A stretch of 64,000 nucleotides of DNA from Hedera helix (lineage: Eukaryota; Streptophyta; Magnoliopsida; Apiales; Araliaceae), in NCBI GenBank assembly GCA_947179155.2, contig OX359280.1:12081001-12145000 (forward strand). The letters are read 5' to 3'. The notes beneath the pieces were generated by a model. It saw only the letters and a program-made list of their open reading frames with translations. It did not search any database and had not been told where the DNA came from. This document shows positions 11,887 to 24,012 of the stretch, piece by piece (within the stretch, counting starts at the first letter, position 1; every line of letters begins with the position of its first letter). The position numbers and the translations under genes were made by a program.

Positions 11887-13840
11887 TGAAATTAGTATGT
11901 CCTCAAGCCAATCACATTTGATGTGATAAGCATATACTTTGTAATCTTGTTCATTTATTAATAAAAGTATCAAGGCATTTCTTTATTCATGATTAATTAC
12001 TTGAATTAATCAAATGGATAAACCCATAGTTTTCTAGCAATGCTTTTAGAACCATGATGAGGATTATGCTAATGAGATCTAAACTAAAATTGTTCCTAAT
12101 CGTTGGATCACTAAAAAGGGGATTAGTAGATCCGAATAGATTGGCGCATACTATGCTTACTCTTATGAAGAGGATGATTGATCTCATAATCATTTGTGTA
12201 GAGACACTAAAATAAGTATGTAGGTGCTTATTAGAGAATAAGTTCACTGAACGTGACTCGCTCAAGGAACACCTAATGGAGTTTTACTTGTCTGTCAATA
12301 GGAGTTCCTTATGTGATAGTCGTACAAGTGATCCTTGGACTTTAGATCATCATAGTATCTTGTGTGTACTAAGTTATACTTTGACATATTCCTTAAGACC
12401 TATTGGTATATCAAAGGATATGCTTGGGTATAATAAGGTACACATGGAGATAAGTGAATGATCAACAAAGGATCTACCACTTCCAGTAAAGGGAGAGAAT
12501 GTCCTATGCGATTCAATATGTGACAACTCAGAAATCCCTGGTCAGGGTTGAATGGAATTAGAAAGGAGTTTCTAATTTACATTAACTAGAGTTGTGTATT
12601 TGTGAATTGAAATGCATATGATCAAATAAATAAGACTTGACAGAAATTACGTGTCCTATATTTGATTGAGACATTGTATGGTAGAAGGATTGAATTGTAC
12701 AGTAACTATTTGCTGAAAGGTTCTTTTACGATCAAATGTTGAAATCTATATTATCTGGAAAGTCGACTAATCGCTAAGGGGGCTTACCCTTATTGTGGAA
12801 TAATTATTTATTCTGAATTAAAGAGTTAATTCGTAATAAATGAATTAGAATTGTTCTAATTTATTTATTATACAACCGGTTTAATATGGAGAACCTAAAG
12901 GGTCACACCGCAAAAGAGTAATATTTATTTTAGAAGTGGATGGCATAATCGTAATAATAAATTAAGTATATTTAATTTATACTATAGTGATAGAATAAAT
13001 TAAATAGCTTAATATTTATAATTTAGTATTTTAGAAATACTAATTATAAATTAATAAGAGGAGTCTTATTATTATTATTATTACTATTATTATTATTACT
13101 AGTATTATTATTTAGTTCCTAAATGGTTTAGGAATTAATTAATAAGTAGTAATATTGTTGTAAATAATTAAGTTCCTAAATAGTTTAGGGATTATAATAA
13201 TTAATTAAGTTACTAAATGATTTAGTAATTAATTAATAAGAAGTACTCTCATTATTAAATAATTAAGTTCCTAAATGGTTTAGGAATTGTAATTAATTAA
13301 TTTAGTTCTTAATTAAATTAGGAATTAAATTAAAACCCTAATCCTGAATAGTTTAGGAGGGTTGACTATATCTATAAATAAGAGGAGTCTTATCATAGAT
13401 TAAGGTTACACACTCTTTCATTATAATAGAGAGAGTACTCCATAATTCTCTACATCTAAGGAGTTAGAGAGAGAGAGAGAGAGAGAGAGTTAGGGTTAGT
13501 CACCTATGGTTTGGAGAAATCAAGATCTACTTCTTTAATTCATAGATCTCTTGGTGGATCACCTCTAGAGGCTCAACACTTGGGGAGCTAACGTTGATCC
13601 GTAGAATCTAATCGGTGAATTTGAAGAAGAACATGAAGGATTAAAGGGAGATGAACTTGTACCCGTGGAAGCTTGGTTCTACAAAGGTATAAATTCTTTT
13701 ATCTTTCCTCAATTAATAATAGTCGCATAAGAAAGATCCTGGTTATTGGTTTGTACAAAAAATTTCAAATCTGATTTTTCTTGCTTCCGTTGCGCTTATA
13801 TAATTTGATTATATGTATGCCATATTTTTGCAAACCAACA
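11887..13840 (+). repeat. 5' LTR of copia element D
   Basis: 1,954 bp, similar along its length to 30213-32122 and to the reverse complement of 45291-47350. Contents include an ATT-rich run (about 13064-13110), an array of TTCCTAAATGGTTTAGGAA hairpin units (about 13108-13330) and a GA run (about 13467-13489). Confidence 0.9.
13108..13330. repeat. Tandem hairpin units in the D 5' LTR
   Basis: Repeats of roughly 45-60 bp each contain the inverted repeat TTCCTAAA...TTTAGGAA followed by TTAATTAATAAG. Related arrays are at about 31440-31625 and, longer, at 45780-46110, so unit number varies among D LTRs. Confidence 0.8.
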
Positions 13841-14229
13841 GTGGCATCAAAAGCCAAACTTATGCGAATTATTAATTGTTTTAATTTCATATATATATGA
13901 GTATGTGTTTAGAGCAATTTATTGGGCATAATTTGTTGTATAGAATCATGGGTTTTGAAAATTAATTGCAAAAATCGTGTTTTGAAAAAAAAAAAAGTTT
14001 TTTTTAAAAAAATTACGAACTGCTACAGGAACAGTAGCAATGCGCGGCTAGGTTCTGCGCGCATGGCGCGTGTCAGGCTCTACGCGCATTGCACGGGAGC
14101 GAGGCTTTGCGCGCATGGCGCAGGTGCTGTGCCGGGGCGCAGTGCGCGGGGGAACCGCGGGCGCACAATTCGCGGTCAGTTCTTAGCGCGCAATGCGCGG
14201 AGAACTGGACCCGGTGGCAGCCTTGTAAT
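13841..14229 (+). other. D leader, first part, with GC-rich palindromic block
   Basis: After the primer site, an AT-rich stretch gives way at about 14035-14220 to a strongly GC-rich block with many GCGCGCATGGCGC, GCGCATTGC and GCGCAATGCGC motifs. Overlapping ORFs on both strands (13922-14337) are composition artefacts. A2 interrupts the leader at 14229/14230, and it resumes at 25117. Confidence 0.7.
14225..14229 (+). repeat. Target-site duplication of A2 (left)
   Basis: GTAAT is exactly repeated at 25112-25116, directly after the other end of A2. Confidence 0.93.
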
Positions 14230-15346
14230 TGTGACGACCCCAAATCCGGGTTCCTTGAACCTCGGATCCGGTTCAACACGAGTACAACCTTTTCCTTATT
14301 GTTCATGAATTACAACAATATTATAATTGATAAATAACCATTTACTTACAATTTTATAACATCTCTTTCTATTCCAGAATCGAAATCTTTATACATTCCT
14401 AGTATGTCTTAATATCATACATGATACGACATTCTATTACAATCAACTTGTGTATTTAACACTCATATAACATACCGACTAAAGTTTTATACTACACAAT
14501 CATTTACCTGTCCAATTCGGACTGATATCTACAATGGTCGTGCTAGACCTTCAGTGAATATAATACGCATTCCGGTTCCTTGATCCTTATCAAGACTTCA
14601 AATACTTGTACTATCTGAAAATGTTGGTTTTAAGCAAGAGTGAGCACGACGGCTCAACAAGTTTAACAGTTACACATAACACATTGCATGCTTCACATTT
14701 TAAATATACTATGCATTTTATACTTACATCATGTTCCTCAGGCATTTCATACAATAACCAACTAGCATTTAGCAAATCCTGCTTTATTCTTGTACATATT
14801 TTTCATGTAATCATACTTCATGCGTTTCACATATCACAAAATCATCATTAGATTATCTTATCAACAATTAAATATCACATGACAGCATGTTAATACACAT
14901 AGGAGCAAGTTCTGAAAAACTTCTCTGGTCGCTTCTACCATCTACGCTTATTTGCGTCTCTTATTCAACCTACAATTTATATATCGAATTGACATAATCA
15001 TTAGTTACAACGACTATTAACTAGTCTTAACTTAAGACCTTAACTTCAAATTATTAACTCTTTAGTTGTCCGATAAACGAACCCTTAAGTTCCGGACAAA
15101 AACCCTAGCCCAAATACAGTTTGGACATGTCGGGTATGCTTAACCAACTTACGTGTTCACTACATGTTCTTCGTACGACTTACTTTTAATAAGTTGTCTA
15201 AATTAGCCACAAATGGACTATTTACATTGATTTAATTCAATTAAATTTCCTCTTTTACATAACTTAATGACTCGGTCGTTTAATAACATACCAAATACCT
15301 CAAAATATTATCTTCCTTTGATAATATACAACTACATTCAAATATT

Positions 15347-16075
15347 ATTAACCTTTTAATAATATTTTAATCACTTATTAATATTATTAACCGTTTAATA
15401 ATATTTTACTCACATATTAATATTATTAACCATTTAATAATATTTTAATCACTTATTAATATTATTAATCACTTAATAATATTTTAATCACTTATTAATA
15501 TTATTAACCACTTAATAATATTTTAATCACTTATTAATATTATTAACCATTTAATAATATTTTACTCACATATTAATATTATTAACTATTTAATAATATT
15601 TTAATCACTTATTAATATTATTAACCATTTAATAATATTTTAATCACTTATTAATATTGTTAATCATTTAATAATATTTTAATCATTTACAAATATTATT
15701 CACTATCTGATAATATTTTAATCTCTTATTAATATTATTAACCATTTAATAATATTTTAATCAATTCTTAATATTATTAATTATTTAATAATATTTTAAT
15801 CACTTACTAATATTATTCACCATTTAATAATATTTTATTCACTTCTTAATATTATTAATCATTTAATAATATTTTAATCATTTCTTAATATTATTAATCA
15901 TTTAATAATATTTTAATCACTTACTAATATTATTCACCATTTAATAATATTTTATTCACTTCTTAATATTATTAATCATATAATAATATTTTAAACATTT
16001 ACAAATGTTATTCATCATTCAATAACTTTTTAATCATACACTAATATTATTGATCATTTAATAATATTTTAATAA
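15347..16075. repeat. Tandem hairpin array in the A2 3' LTR
   Basis: About 18 units of about 39 bp, consensus near AATATTATTAACCATTTAAT then AATATTTTAATCACTTATT. Each unit contains the inverted pair AATATTATT/AATAATATT. Confidence 0.92.
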
Positions 16076-16224
16076 TCTTCAAATGATACCAATAGTTAAC
16101 TTTTTAATTGTGTTAACATTAGTCTTTATGTTACATATTTAGCTACCAATTAACTACTAATAAACTTCATATATTGGTTTAGTATTCGAACCCATTCATT
16201 TTACACTTATTTCAACTTAAATTT

Positions 16225-16390
16225 TCATTTAAAACGCGACCCGGACCGACCGAACCGGACCCGGACAGACCCGACCCGACCGGACCCGGACCGACCCGAC
16301 CCGACCCGGACCGAATCTGCTCCCTGAGACAGCCGGCTAGAGCGTCTAGGCGCTTGGTAGGCGCTAGGTAGGCGCTCGGCCACTTTTTTG
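16225..16390. repeat. GC-rich CCGACC repeat and palindrome block, A2 3' LTR
   Basis: Irregular repeats of GACCCGGACCGACC give way to TAGAGCGTCTAGGCGCTTGG and GGTAGGCGCT direct repeats. The right LTR has roughly 50 bp fewer of the GACC repeats (22806-22845), so the block has changed length since insertion. Confidence 0.85.
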
Positions 16391-17368
16391 AAAACCCTAA
16401 TTTGGACTGCCCGACCCTCAGTCACTCCGACAGCCATAACTTCTTCATTTTAAAACATTTTGGGGTTTTTCTTGAGTCCATTCTCATCAGAATTGCCCCC
16501 TCTACAATTTCTCTTTAGAACACAAATCCAAATTCCAAACGGATCAATGCTTAAAATCTCTCACAATGCAACCTAGGGTTTTAAAATCAACATGCTTTGA
16601 GGAAAAATCCATAACTTCTTTATTTTTCCACATTTTTGAAAGATTCAAGTTGGGTTTTCTTAAAAACTCATAGAGGTAACTTTTTAGCCATAGAAATCCA
16701 ATTCTCAACTTTTACATTTCAAACTAAAACATTAAATAGCGCATAGCTACCTAGGTTTTTACCGGTAAAGTTTAATATAGACATTTCTTACATTTTTGTG
16801 CATACCGCTCATACCAAAACATGATTGAAATATATCAAACCATGATTCTACCAATATATCATAGATCTAGACTTCTAGAGCATCAAAATTACTTTTGATC
16901 GGTTAAAAATATATTTTGACCGATTAAAACTTATATAGACTATAAAAATAAAATAGGTGAAGGTTAGATCACTTTTGAACCTCTTGATCATGGATGCTCC
17001 TCTTCCTCTTGACATGATCTTGGCTTGTGACCTCCTCTTGTCCATCCTCTAGCAAATTTTCCTTGGTGGAAATCTCCAACAATGCTCTCCCTTCTCTCTA
17101 GAATTCTTTCATCTCTCTAAAAATATTACCAAGCATAGAAATGACCAACATTGCTCGTGTGTTGGTGATTTCTATTTATAGAACTCTAGGAGTACTTCAT
17201 TAACTTCTTAATCAACCAACCTTGGTGCAATTAGAAGCTAAATTGGTGATTACTATTACTTTGAATGACTAGCTTGATTGACCAAGTGATTGACATGCAT
17301 CAAGCTTGCTTACAAGCTATTGGTTGAGTGAAATAAAAGCAATATAAGTGCAACAAGCCACCCCCAAG

Positions 17369-17453
17369 TGGGCCCCTCTAAAATCTCAGCAAAATGCCCT
17401 TTTTAATCTCCATTTTTGCTTTATTTTTTCGTCATTTAATATACATATATACA

Positions 17454-17492
<39 letters not shown>

Positions 17493-18079
17493 GATCAATT
17501 GTTGACCAATTTTAACTACCATTTGGGCTCCACATTGGACTCTAGGATTGAATATATTGGGCTCATCAATTTAATTAGTTTGGGCTCAATTTATTTATTA
17601 CATTGGGCTAACATTAAATACCCTATGTTACATTTAATTAAAACAAGCATTGGGCTTGATTAATTATAACTTGGATCAAGGCTTAATTAAATACATGAAC
17701 TACTAGGTTAATTAATTTGACCTAGTTTAATACCTCATTTGGACTTATATTATAGTCCAATTAAATTTGATTTAATTTATTCTACCACCTTGGGTTACAT
17801 AATTAACTCATCCATAGTTAATTCTCATCACCACTTTCCTTTTTCTAGCAATTCACCAACGTTTGGTTAATGCTCTCTCATGTCTACCAACTAGGGTTAT
17901 TCAATTAACCCTACACTAGTTAATTCTCTACACTCAATAATATTTCCCAACACTTTGACCAACATTGGACTTTTAAATGTTTGGGCTACATAGTTTACCT
18001 TCCATTGGGCTCTCTTATTAAATTACCCACCTTCATGTAAATATTCCCATATTGGGCTAACACACAATCCTTTTGGGCT
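17369..18079. promoter_or_regulatory. Cluster of ten TGGGCY (site II-like) motifs in A2 U3
   Basis: TGGGCC at 17369 is followed by TGGGCT at 17524, 17558, 17581, 17604, 17651, 17982, 18006, 18053 and 18074. TGGGCY is the site II element bound by TCP transcription factors in plants. All ten are on the same strand, and the cluster is repeated in the other A2 LTR and partly in the solo LTR (about 40622-40835). Presence is directly seen; an enhancer role is inference. Confidence 0.55.
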
Positions 18080-18342
18080 AGTCCACTAGTAGTAATTAAA
18101 TTACTTGGACTCTATACCATAACTAAATAATTAAGTTAATTACTTAATCAATTAACTTCTTAATATTGTCATTCTAGACAATCATCCTAAATTTTCCACA
18201 ACTTTAACGCATAACTAATATAATTAATTTAATTAATTATATTTCATGACTTCATTTTTAAACTAATTAATTTATTAGTTTAATTGAGTATTAAATTTAC
18301 TCCTCTTCGTATTTGGCTAACAAGCACAACTCTAGGAATATA

Positions 18343-18344
<2 letters not shown>

Positions 18345-18405
<61 letters not shown>
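18345..18405. repeat. (AT)n microsatellite in the A2 3' LTR
   Basis: A run of TA dinucleotides of about 55 bp. The homologous site in the right LTR (about 24860-24883) is much shorter. Confidence 0.95.
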
Positions 18406-18407
<2 letters not shown>

Positions 18408-18635
18408 TTATAACCGTCTTCACTTCTCAATTGAATTTATTTCTTTAATAAATTCTCTATATGCATCATTACAATATTCTCACATTTAATTTCTAACAAA
18501 CAAATTATGTTAAAAAAAAATGTTTACCCATTTTCTACACATCTTACTTCTCATATTCTAGGTTTTAAACCTTAACCTTGTAATAAAATCAATTAAGATA
18601 TTATTTAAAATCTTGGAAATATCTGGGATATTACA

Positions 18636-18648
18636 TTCACCCCTTCTT
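18636..18648 (-). other. Polypurine tract of A2
   Basis: TTCACCCCTTCTT on the plus strand reads AAGAAGGGGTGAA in element orientation, directly abutting the 3' LTR. Confidence 0.8.
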
Positions 18649-19194
18649 ATAAGAATTTCGTCCCCGAAATTTCATCATACTCATTTCTACCAGTTTTTCA
18701 TCACTGAGAATATCTCTTTACTCATCAAATTCTATGACCACCATTTTCTAGGAAGTTCATACTTTTCACAATTCCAGAACAATGGAATATCTTGTAGAAG
18801 AATAAATTGAAAATCAATATCTTACAAAAGAATAAATTGAAAATCAAAATATTCATTAAAACTTTCATACTATTCTGAGGAGTCATAAAGACTGTGAACA
18901 TACTGCGAGAATGTTTATCAATCACAATAACTGAAAACATACCACAATGGTTTCGTACGCTAGGTGATCAGCCTATCGTACTCTAGCGCTGTGCACAACG
19001 ACTTCTCTCGGGGTCGAACTCTTTGGATTTACCAACCCATATCAGCATGCCACCACTGTTGGGCGCCCCCTCGCGGGTTCTTTATTCATGGCTCTGACAT
19101 ATCCCCCATTATGGGGTTGTTCACCTCAGACTTACTACAAAATTTCGCTCCAGCATAAGTTGGATTGAAAAATAAAACTTGAGTCATTTCTGAC

Positions 19195-19630
19195 CAAAAA
19201 GTGTCTAGTCAAAATAAATGACATAGACTCACATCATTGAACTGTTCGTATATTACGATTCAAAAATCATTTCAGATTAGTTAAAATAACTAAAATTCAT
19301 TTATAGGACTTCATGATACCGCACCTTTGCAACAATGCGTTGAGGATTTCGTCTTTTTCATCTCTGCACCATGGCTTTAATGGCGTGCGATGATTTTATA
19401 AATACATTTTGATATTTTCAAATCAATTTGTCTAGCCGAAATAATTAGCATAGACTCTTCTTTAAACGTTTCAAAATACTAAAAATCATTTTGACTTTGT
19501 CATATTACATCATACCATAGTGGGCTTAAAAATACATCCAACACTAGGTTACTCTGCATTGATGACTCCATCGTTTATCATCTCTGCACTAAGTGCATTA
19601 ATGATCTCTAAAATACATTTGTCTTTTCAA
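19195..19630. repeat. Diverged tandem duplication in the A2 interior
   Basis: Both halves begin GTCTAG(T/C)C(A/G)AAATAA, carry CATAGACTC, AAAAATCATTT and CATCTCTGCAC in the same order, and end near AAATACATTT. They are clearly related but heavily diverged. Confidence 0.6.
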
Positions 19631-20079
19631 AAGCACAAAAGTGCGAATTTAGCACGATTTTAAGAATTTCAAAATCTAGCATAGCTAGAAGATTTGGAAT
19701 ATCCTAAAACCTCAAAACACCTCAAATTTTTCCTCCACATTCTTTTCCAGCTTAATAACTATATCTAGTATAGCTTTAATCTTGCAACTTAACTCTACCC
19801 ACGCTCACTCTTCATCAAACTTACCACGTATTTGGGCTCAAGAACTTACCACAATCATATGGTTTGAGGAGCTTGTCCTAGTCAGGCCAAAGTCGCCCAT
19901 TCGCTGAGGGGTTCCACCATACGATTATGAGTCACAAACTTACCATACGTGTCGGTTCTCAGAACACGAACTTATCTTAACATCCTCTATCTATCCGTTA
20001 TACACATGAGAAAAGAATCACCTTCTCAACATACATATAACGAATAGCGCGACACCAGGTTTCAATTGATTATCACTAT

Positions 20080-20455
20080 AGAAAGCTAAGTGGTCGTCCA
20101 ACCAGACACAATCTCCTGCCCATACAAGAAATTGGTAAACTCGGCCACTAATCAATATAGAAAGTTAAGCGGTCGTTAAACCAAGAACAAATACATCAGT
20201 TTCCCAACTCTTCAACACTGTAAGGAACACCTGCCATCAATGCATACGTTTATTCTACGATACACACTGATCGTGCAAGTTTCGCAGCAGCATCTCCCAA
20301 ATTGGTTCGCTGACATATCATAGCCCCCGCCCATATAAGGGTTCGTTCAACTCAACCACTATATTAATATAGGAAGCTAAGCGGTTCTAAAACCAAGCAC
20401 AAATCCCTCGCCCATACAAGGAATCGTACAACTCAGCCACTAATATGAGTCATCC
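20080..20455. repeat. Irregular tandem repeats in the A2 interior
   Basis: Three to four degenerate copies of a unit containing ATAGGAAGCTAAGCGGT, ACCAAGCACAA, CGCCCATACAAGG and ACTCAGCCACTAAT. Unit length varies from about 60 to 90 bp. Confidence 0.65.
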
Positions 20456-20826
20456 ATTAAAAACCCACAAACCTCTAATTTTTCTTAACTGAATACGAAT
20501 TCTCTCCATTCATATTTTAGCACATCTGTCTCATTACGAGTTCATTTCTCTAGATCATTTCATGACCATATTAGCATTTTCTTTATGCTTCACAAAATCT
20601 TATTATAAGATACTTTCTATCATTTCTTCAAATTAGGTACAACATGACCATTTTCATTTCTCTTACATCTCCTCAAATCCACCTTTGGATAATCATCAAT
20701 ATATGAATTTTCCAAATTCATCTTTCATTACTTAAACTCTACTTGAGTTTATTCATTTACTATTTTTCTTATCTTCTACTACGGTTATAGCCTAAGGTAC
20801 TCTTACCTAAGGTTTATAACCTATCA

Positions 20827-20838
20827 GCTCTGATACCA
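20827..20838 (-). other. Primer-binding site of A2 (initiator tRNA-Met)
   Basis: GCTCTGATACCA on the plus strand is the reverse complement of TGGTATCAGAGC, three bases inside the 5' LTR boundary at 20842. Confidence 0.93.
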
Positions 20839-20841
20839 ACT

Positions 20842-23800
20842 TGTGACGACCCCAAATCCGGGTTCCTTGAACCTCGGATCCGGTTCAACACGAGTACAAC
20901 CTTTTCCTTATTGTTCATGAATTACAACAATATTATAATTGATAAATAACCATTTACTTACAATTTTATAACATCTTTTTCTATTCCAGAATCGAAATCT
21001 TTATACATTCCTAGTATGTCTTAATATCATACATGATACGACATTCTATTACAATCAACTTGTGTATTTAACACTCATATAACATACCAACTAAAGTTTT
21101 ATACTACACAATCATTTACCTGTCCAATTCGGACTGATATCTACAATGGTCGTGCTAGACCTTCAGTGAATATAATACGCATTCCTGTTCCTTGATCCTT
21201 ATCAAGACTTCAAATACTTGTACTATCTGAAAATGTTGGTTTTAAGCAAGAGTGAGCACGACGGCTCAACAAGTTTAACAGTTACACATAACACATTGCA
21301 TGCTTCACATTTTAAACATACTATGCATTTTATACTTACATCATGCTCCTCAGGCATTTCATACAATAACCAACTAGCATTTAGCAAATCCTGCTTTATT
21401 CTTGTACATATTTTTCATGTAATCATACTTCATGCGTTTCACATATCACAAAATCATCATTAGATTATCTTATCAACAATTAAATATCACATGACAGCAT
21501 GGTAATACACATAGGAGCAAGTTCTGAAAAACTTGTCTGGTCGCTTCTACCATCTACGCTTATTTGCTTCTCTTGTTCAACCTACAATTTATATATCGAA
21601 TTGACATAATCATTAGTTACAATGACTATTAACAAGTCTTAACTTAAGACCTTAACTTCAAATTATTAACTCTTTAGTTATCCGATAAACGAACCCTTAA
21701 GTTCCGGACAAAAACCCTAGCCCAAATACAGTTTGGACATGTCGGGTATGCTTAACCAACTTACGTGTTCACTACATGTTCTTCGTACGACTTACTTTTA
21801 ATAAGTTATCTAAATTAGCCACAAATGCACTATTTACATTGATTTAATTCAATTAAATTTCCTCTTTTACATAACTTAATGACTCGGACGTTTAATAACA
21901 TACCAAATACCTCAAAATATTATCTTCCTTTGATAATATACAACTACATTCAAATATTATTAACTATTTAATAATATTTTAATCACTTATTAATATTATT
22001 AACCGTTTAATAATATTTTACCCACATATTAATATTATTAACCACTTAATAATATTTTAATCACTTATTAATATTATTAACCACTTAATAATATTTTAAT
22101 CACTTATTAATATTATTAACCATTTAATAATATTTTACTCACATATTAATATTATTAACTATTTAATAATATTTTAATCACTTATTAATATTATTAACCA
22201 TTTAATAATATTTTAATCACTTATTAATATTATTAATCATTTAATAATATTTTAATCATTTACAAATATTATTCACTATCTGATAATATTTTAATCTCTT
22301 ATTAATATTATTAACCATTTAATAATATTTTAATCACTTCTTAATATTATTAATCATTTAATAATATTTTAATCACTTACTAATATTATTCACCATTTAA
22401 TAATATTTTATTCACTTCTTAATATTATTAATCATTTAATAATATTTTAATCATTTCTTAATATTATTAATCATTTAATAATATTTTAATCACTTACTAA
22501 TATTATTCACCATTTAATAATATTTTATTCACTTCTTAATATTATTAATCATATAATAATATTTTAAACATTTACAAATGTTATTCATCATTCAATAACA
22601 TTTTAATCATACACTAATATTATTGATCATTTAATAATATTTTAATAATCTTCAAATGATACCAATAGTTAACTTTTTAATTGTGTTAACATTAGTCTTT
22701 ATGTTACATATTTAGCTACCAATTAATTACTAATAAACTTCATATATTGGTTTAGTATTCGAACCCATTCATTTTACACTTATTTCAACTTAAATTTTTA
22801 TTTAAAACGCGACCCGGACCGACCCGACCCGACCCGGACCGAATCTGCTCCCTGAGACAGCCGGCTAGAGCGCCTAGGCGCTTGGTAGGCGCTAGGTAGG
22901 CGCTCAGCCACTTTTCTGAAAACCCTAATTTGGATTGCCCAACCCTTAGTCACTCCGACAGCCATAACTTCTTCATTTTAAAACATTTTGGGGTTATTCT
23001 TGAGTCCATTCTCATCAGAATTTCCCCCTCTACAATTTCTGTTTATAACACAAATCAAAATTCCAAACGGATCAATGCTTAAAATCGCTCACAATGCAAC
23101 CTAGGGTTTTAAAATCAACATGCTTTGAGGAAAAATCCATAACTTCTTTATTTTTCCACATTTTTGAAAGATTCAAGTTGAGTTTTCTTAAAAACTCATA
23201 GAGGTAACTTTTTAGCCATAGAAATCTAATTCTCAACTTTTATATTTCAAACTACAACATTAAATAGCGCATAGCTACCTAGGTTTTTACCGGTAAATCT
23301 TAATATAGACATTTCTTACATTTTTATGCATACCGCTCATACTAAAACATGATTGAAATATATCAAACCATGATTCTACCAATATATCATAGATCTAGAC
23401 TTCTAGAGCATCAAAATTACTTTTGATCGGTTAAAAATATATTTTGACCGATTAAAACTTATATAGACTATAAAAATAAAATAGGTGAAGGTTAGATCAC
23501 TTTTGAACCTCTTGATCATGGATGCTCCTCTTCCTCTTGACATGATCTTGGCTTATGACCTCCTCTTGTCCATCCTCTAGCAAATTTTCCTTGGTGGAAA
23601 TCTCCAACAATGCTCTCCCTTATCTCTAGAATTCTTTCATCTCTCTAAAAATATTACCAAGCATAGAAATTACCAACATTGCTCATGTGTTATAGAACTC
23701 TAGGAGTACTTCATTAACTTCTTAATCAACCAACCTTGGTGCAATTAGAAGCTAAATTGGTGATTACTATTACTTTGAATGACTAACTTGATTGACCAAG

Positions 23801-23967
23801 TGATTGACATGCATCAAGCTTGCTTACAAGCTATTGGTTGAGTGAAATAAAAGCAATATAAGTGCAACAAGCCACCCCCAAGTGGGCCCCTCTAAAATCT
23901 CAGCAAAATGCCCTTTTTAATCTCCATTTCTGCTTTATTTTTTCTTCATTTAATATACATATATACA

Positions 23968-24012
<45 letters not shown>

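Larger units (their letters stand above)
14230..18635 (-). repeat. 3' LTR of A2
   Basis: 4,406 bp. Landmarks left to right are a hairpin array (15347-16075), a CCGACC-rich GC block with near-palindrome AGCGTCTAGGCGCT (16341-16354), the GATCGGTT palindrome (16893-16929), a cluster of TGGGCY motifs (17369-18079), and TA runs at about 17455-17486 and 18345-18405. Open frames at 14606-14851, 16225-16437 and 17394-17663 are not genes. The copy carries 16 bp near 17165 that the other LTR lacks. Confidence 0.92.
18636..20841 (-). other. A2 interior without coding capacity
   Basis: Minus-strand order is primer site, AT-rich leader, tandem repeats, then the FRGRN-like tail TTCGGGGACGAAATTC and purine tract (reverse complement at 18636-18665). 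Small ORFs at 18613-18810, 18725-18940 and 18964-19158 match nothing I recognise. Two internal repeats are visible: a diverged duplication of about 240 bp (19195-19435 and 19436-19630) and units built on AAGCTAAGCGGT and CGCCCATACAAG (about 20080-20455). Confidence 0.75.

Noticed and set aside
11993..12461. ORFs recurring in all D LTRs (also 30416-30680 and 46881-47151)
   Set aside because: They fall in LTR sequence, change frame between copies and show no protein motif.
13922..14337. Overlapping ORFs of 77-128 codons on both strands
   Set aside because: They coincide with the GC-rich palindromic block of the D leader; GC richness removes stops on all frames. One also runs across the A2 boundary.
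15347..16075. Regular array resembling a CRISPR locus
   Set aside because: Units abut with no unique spacers, the unit is AT-rich, there are no cas genes, and the DNA is from a plant.
17394..17663. 89-codon ORF, repeated at 23908-24183
   Set aside because: It spans a TA microsatellite in the A LTR and differs in length between copies; no motif.
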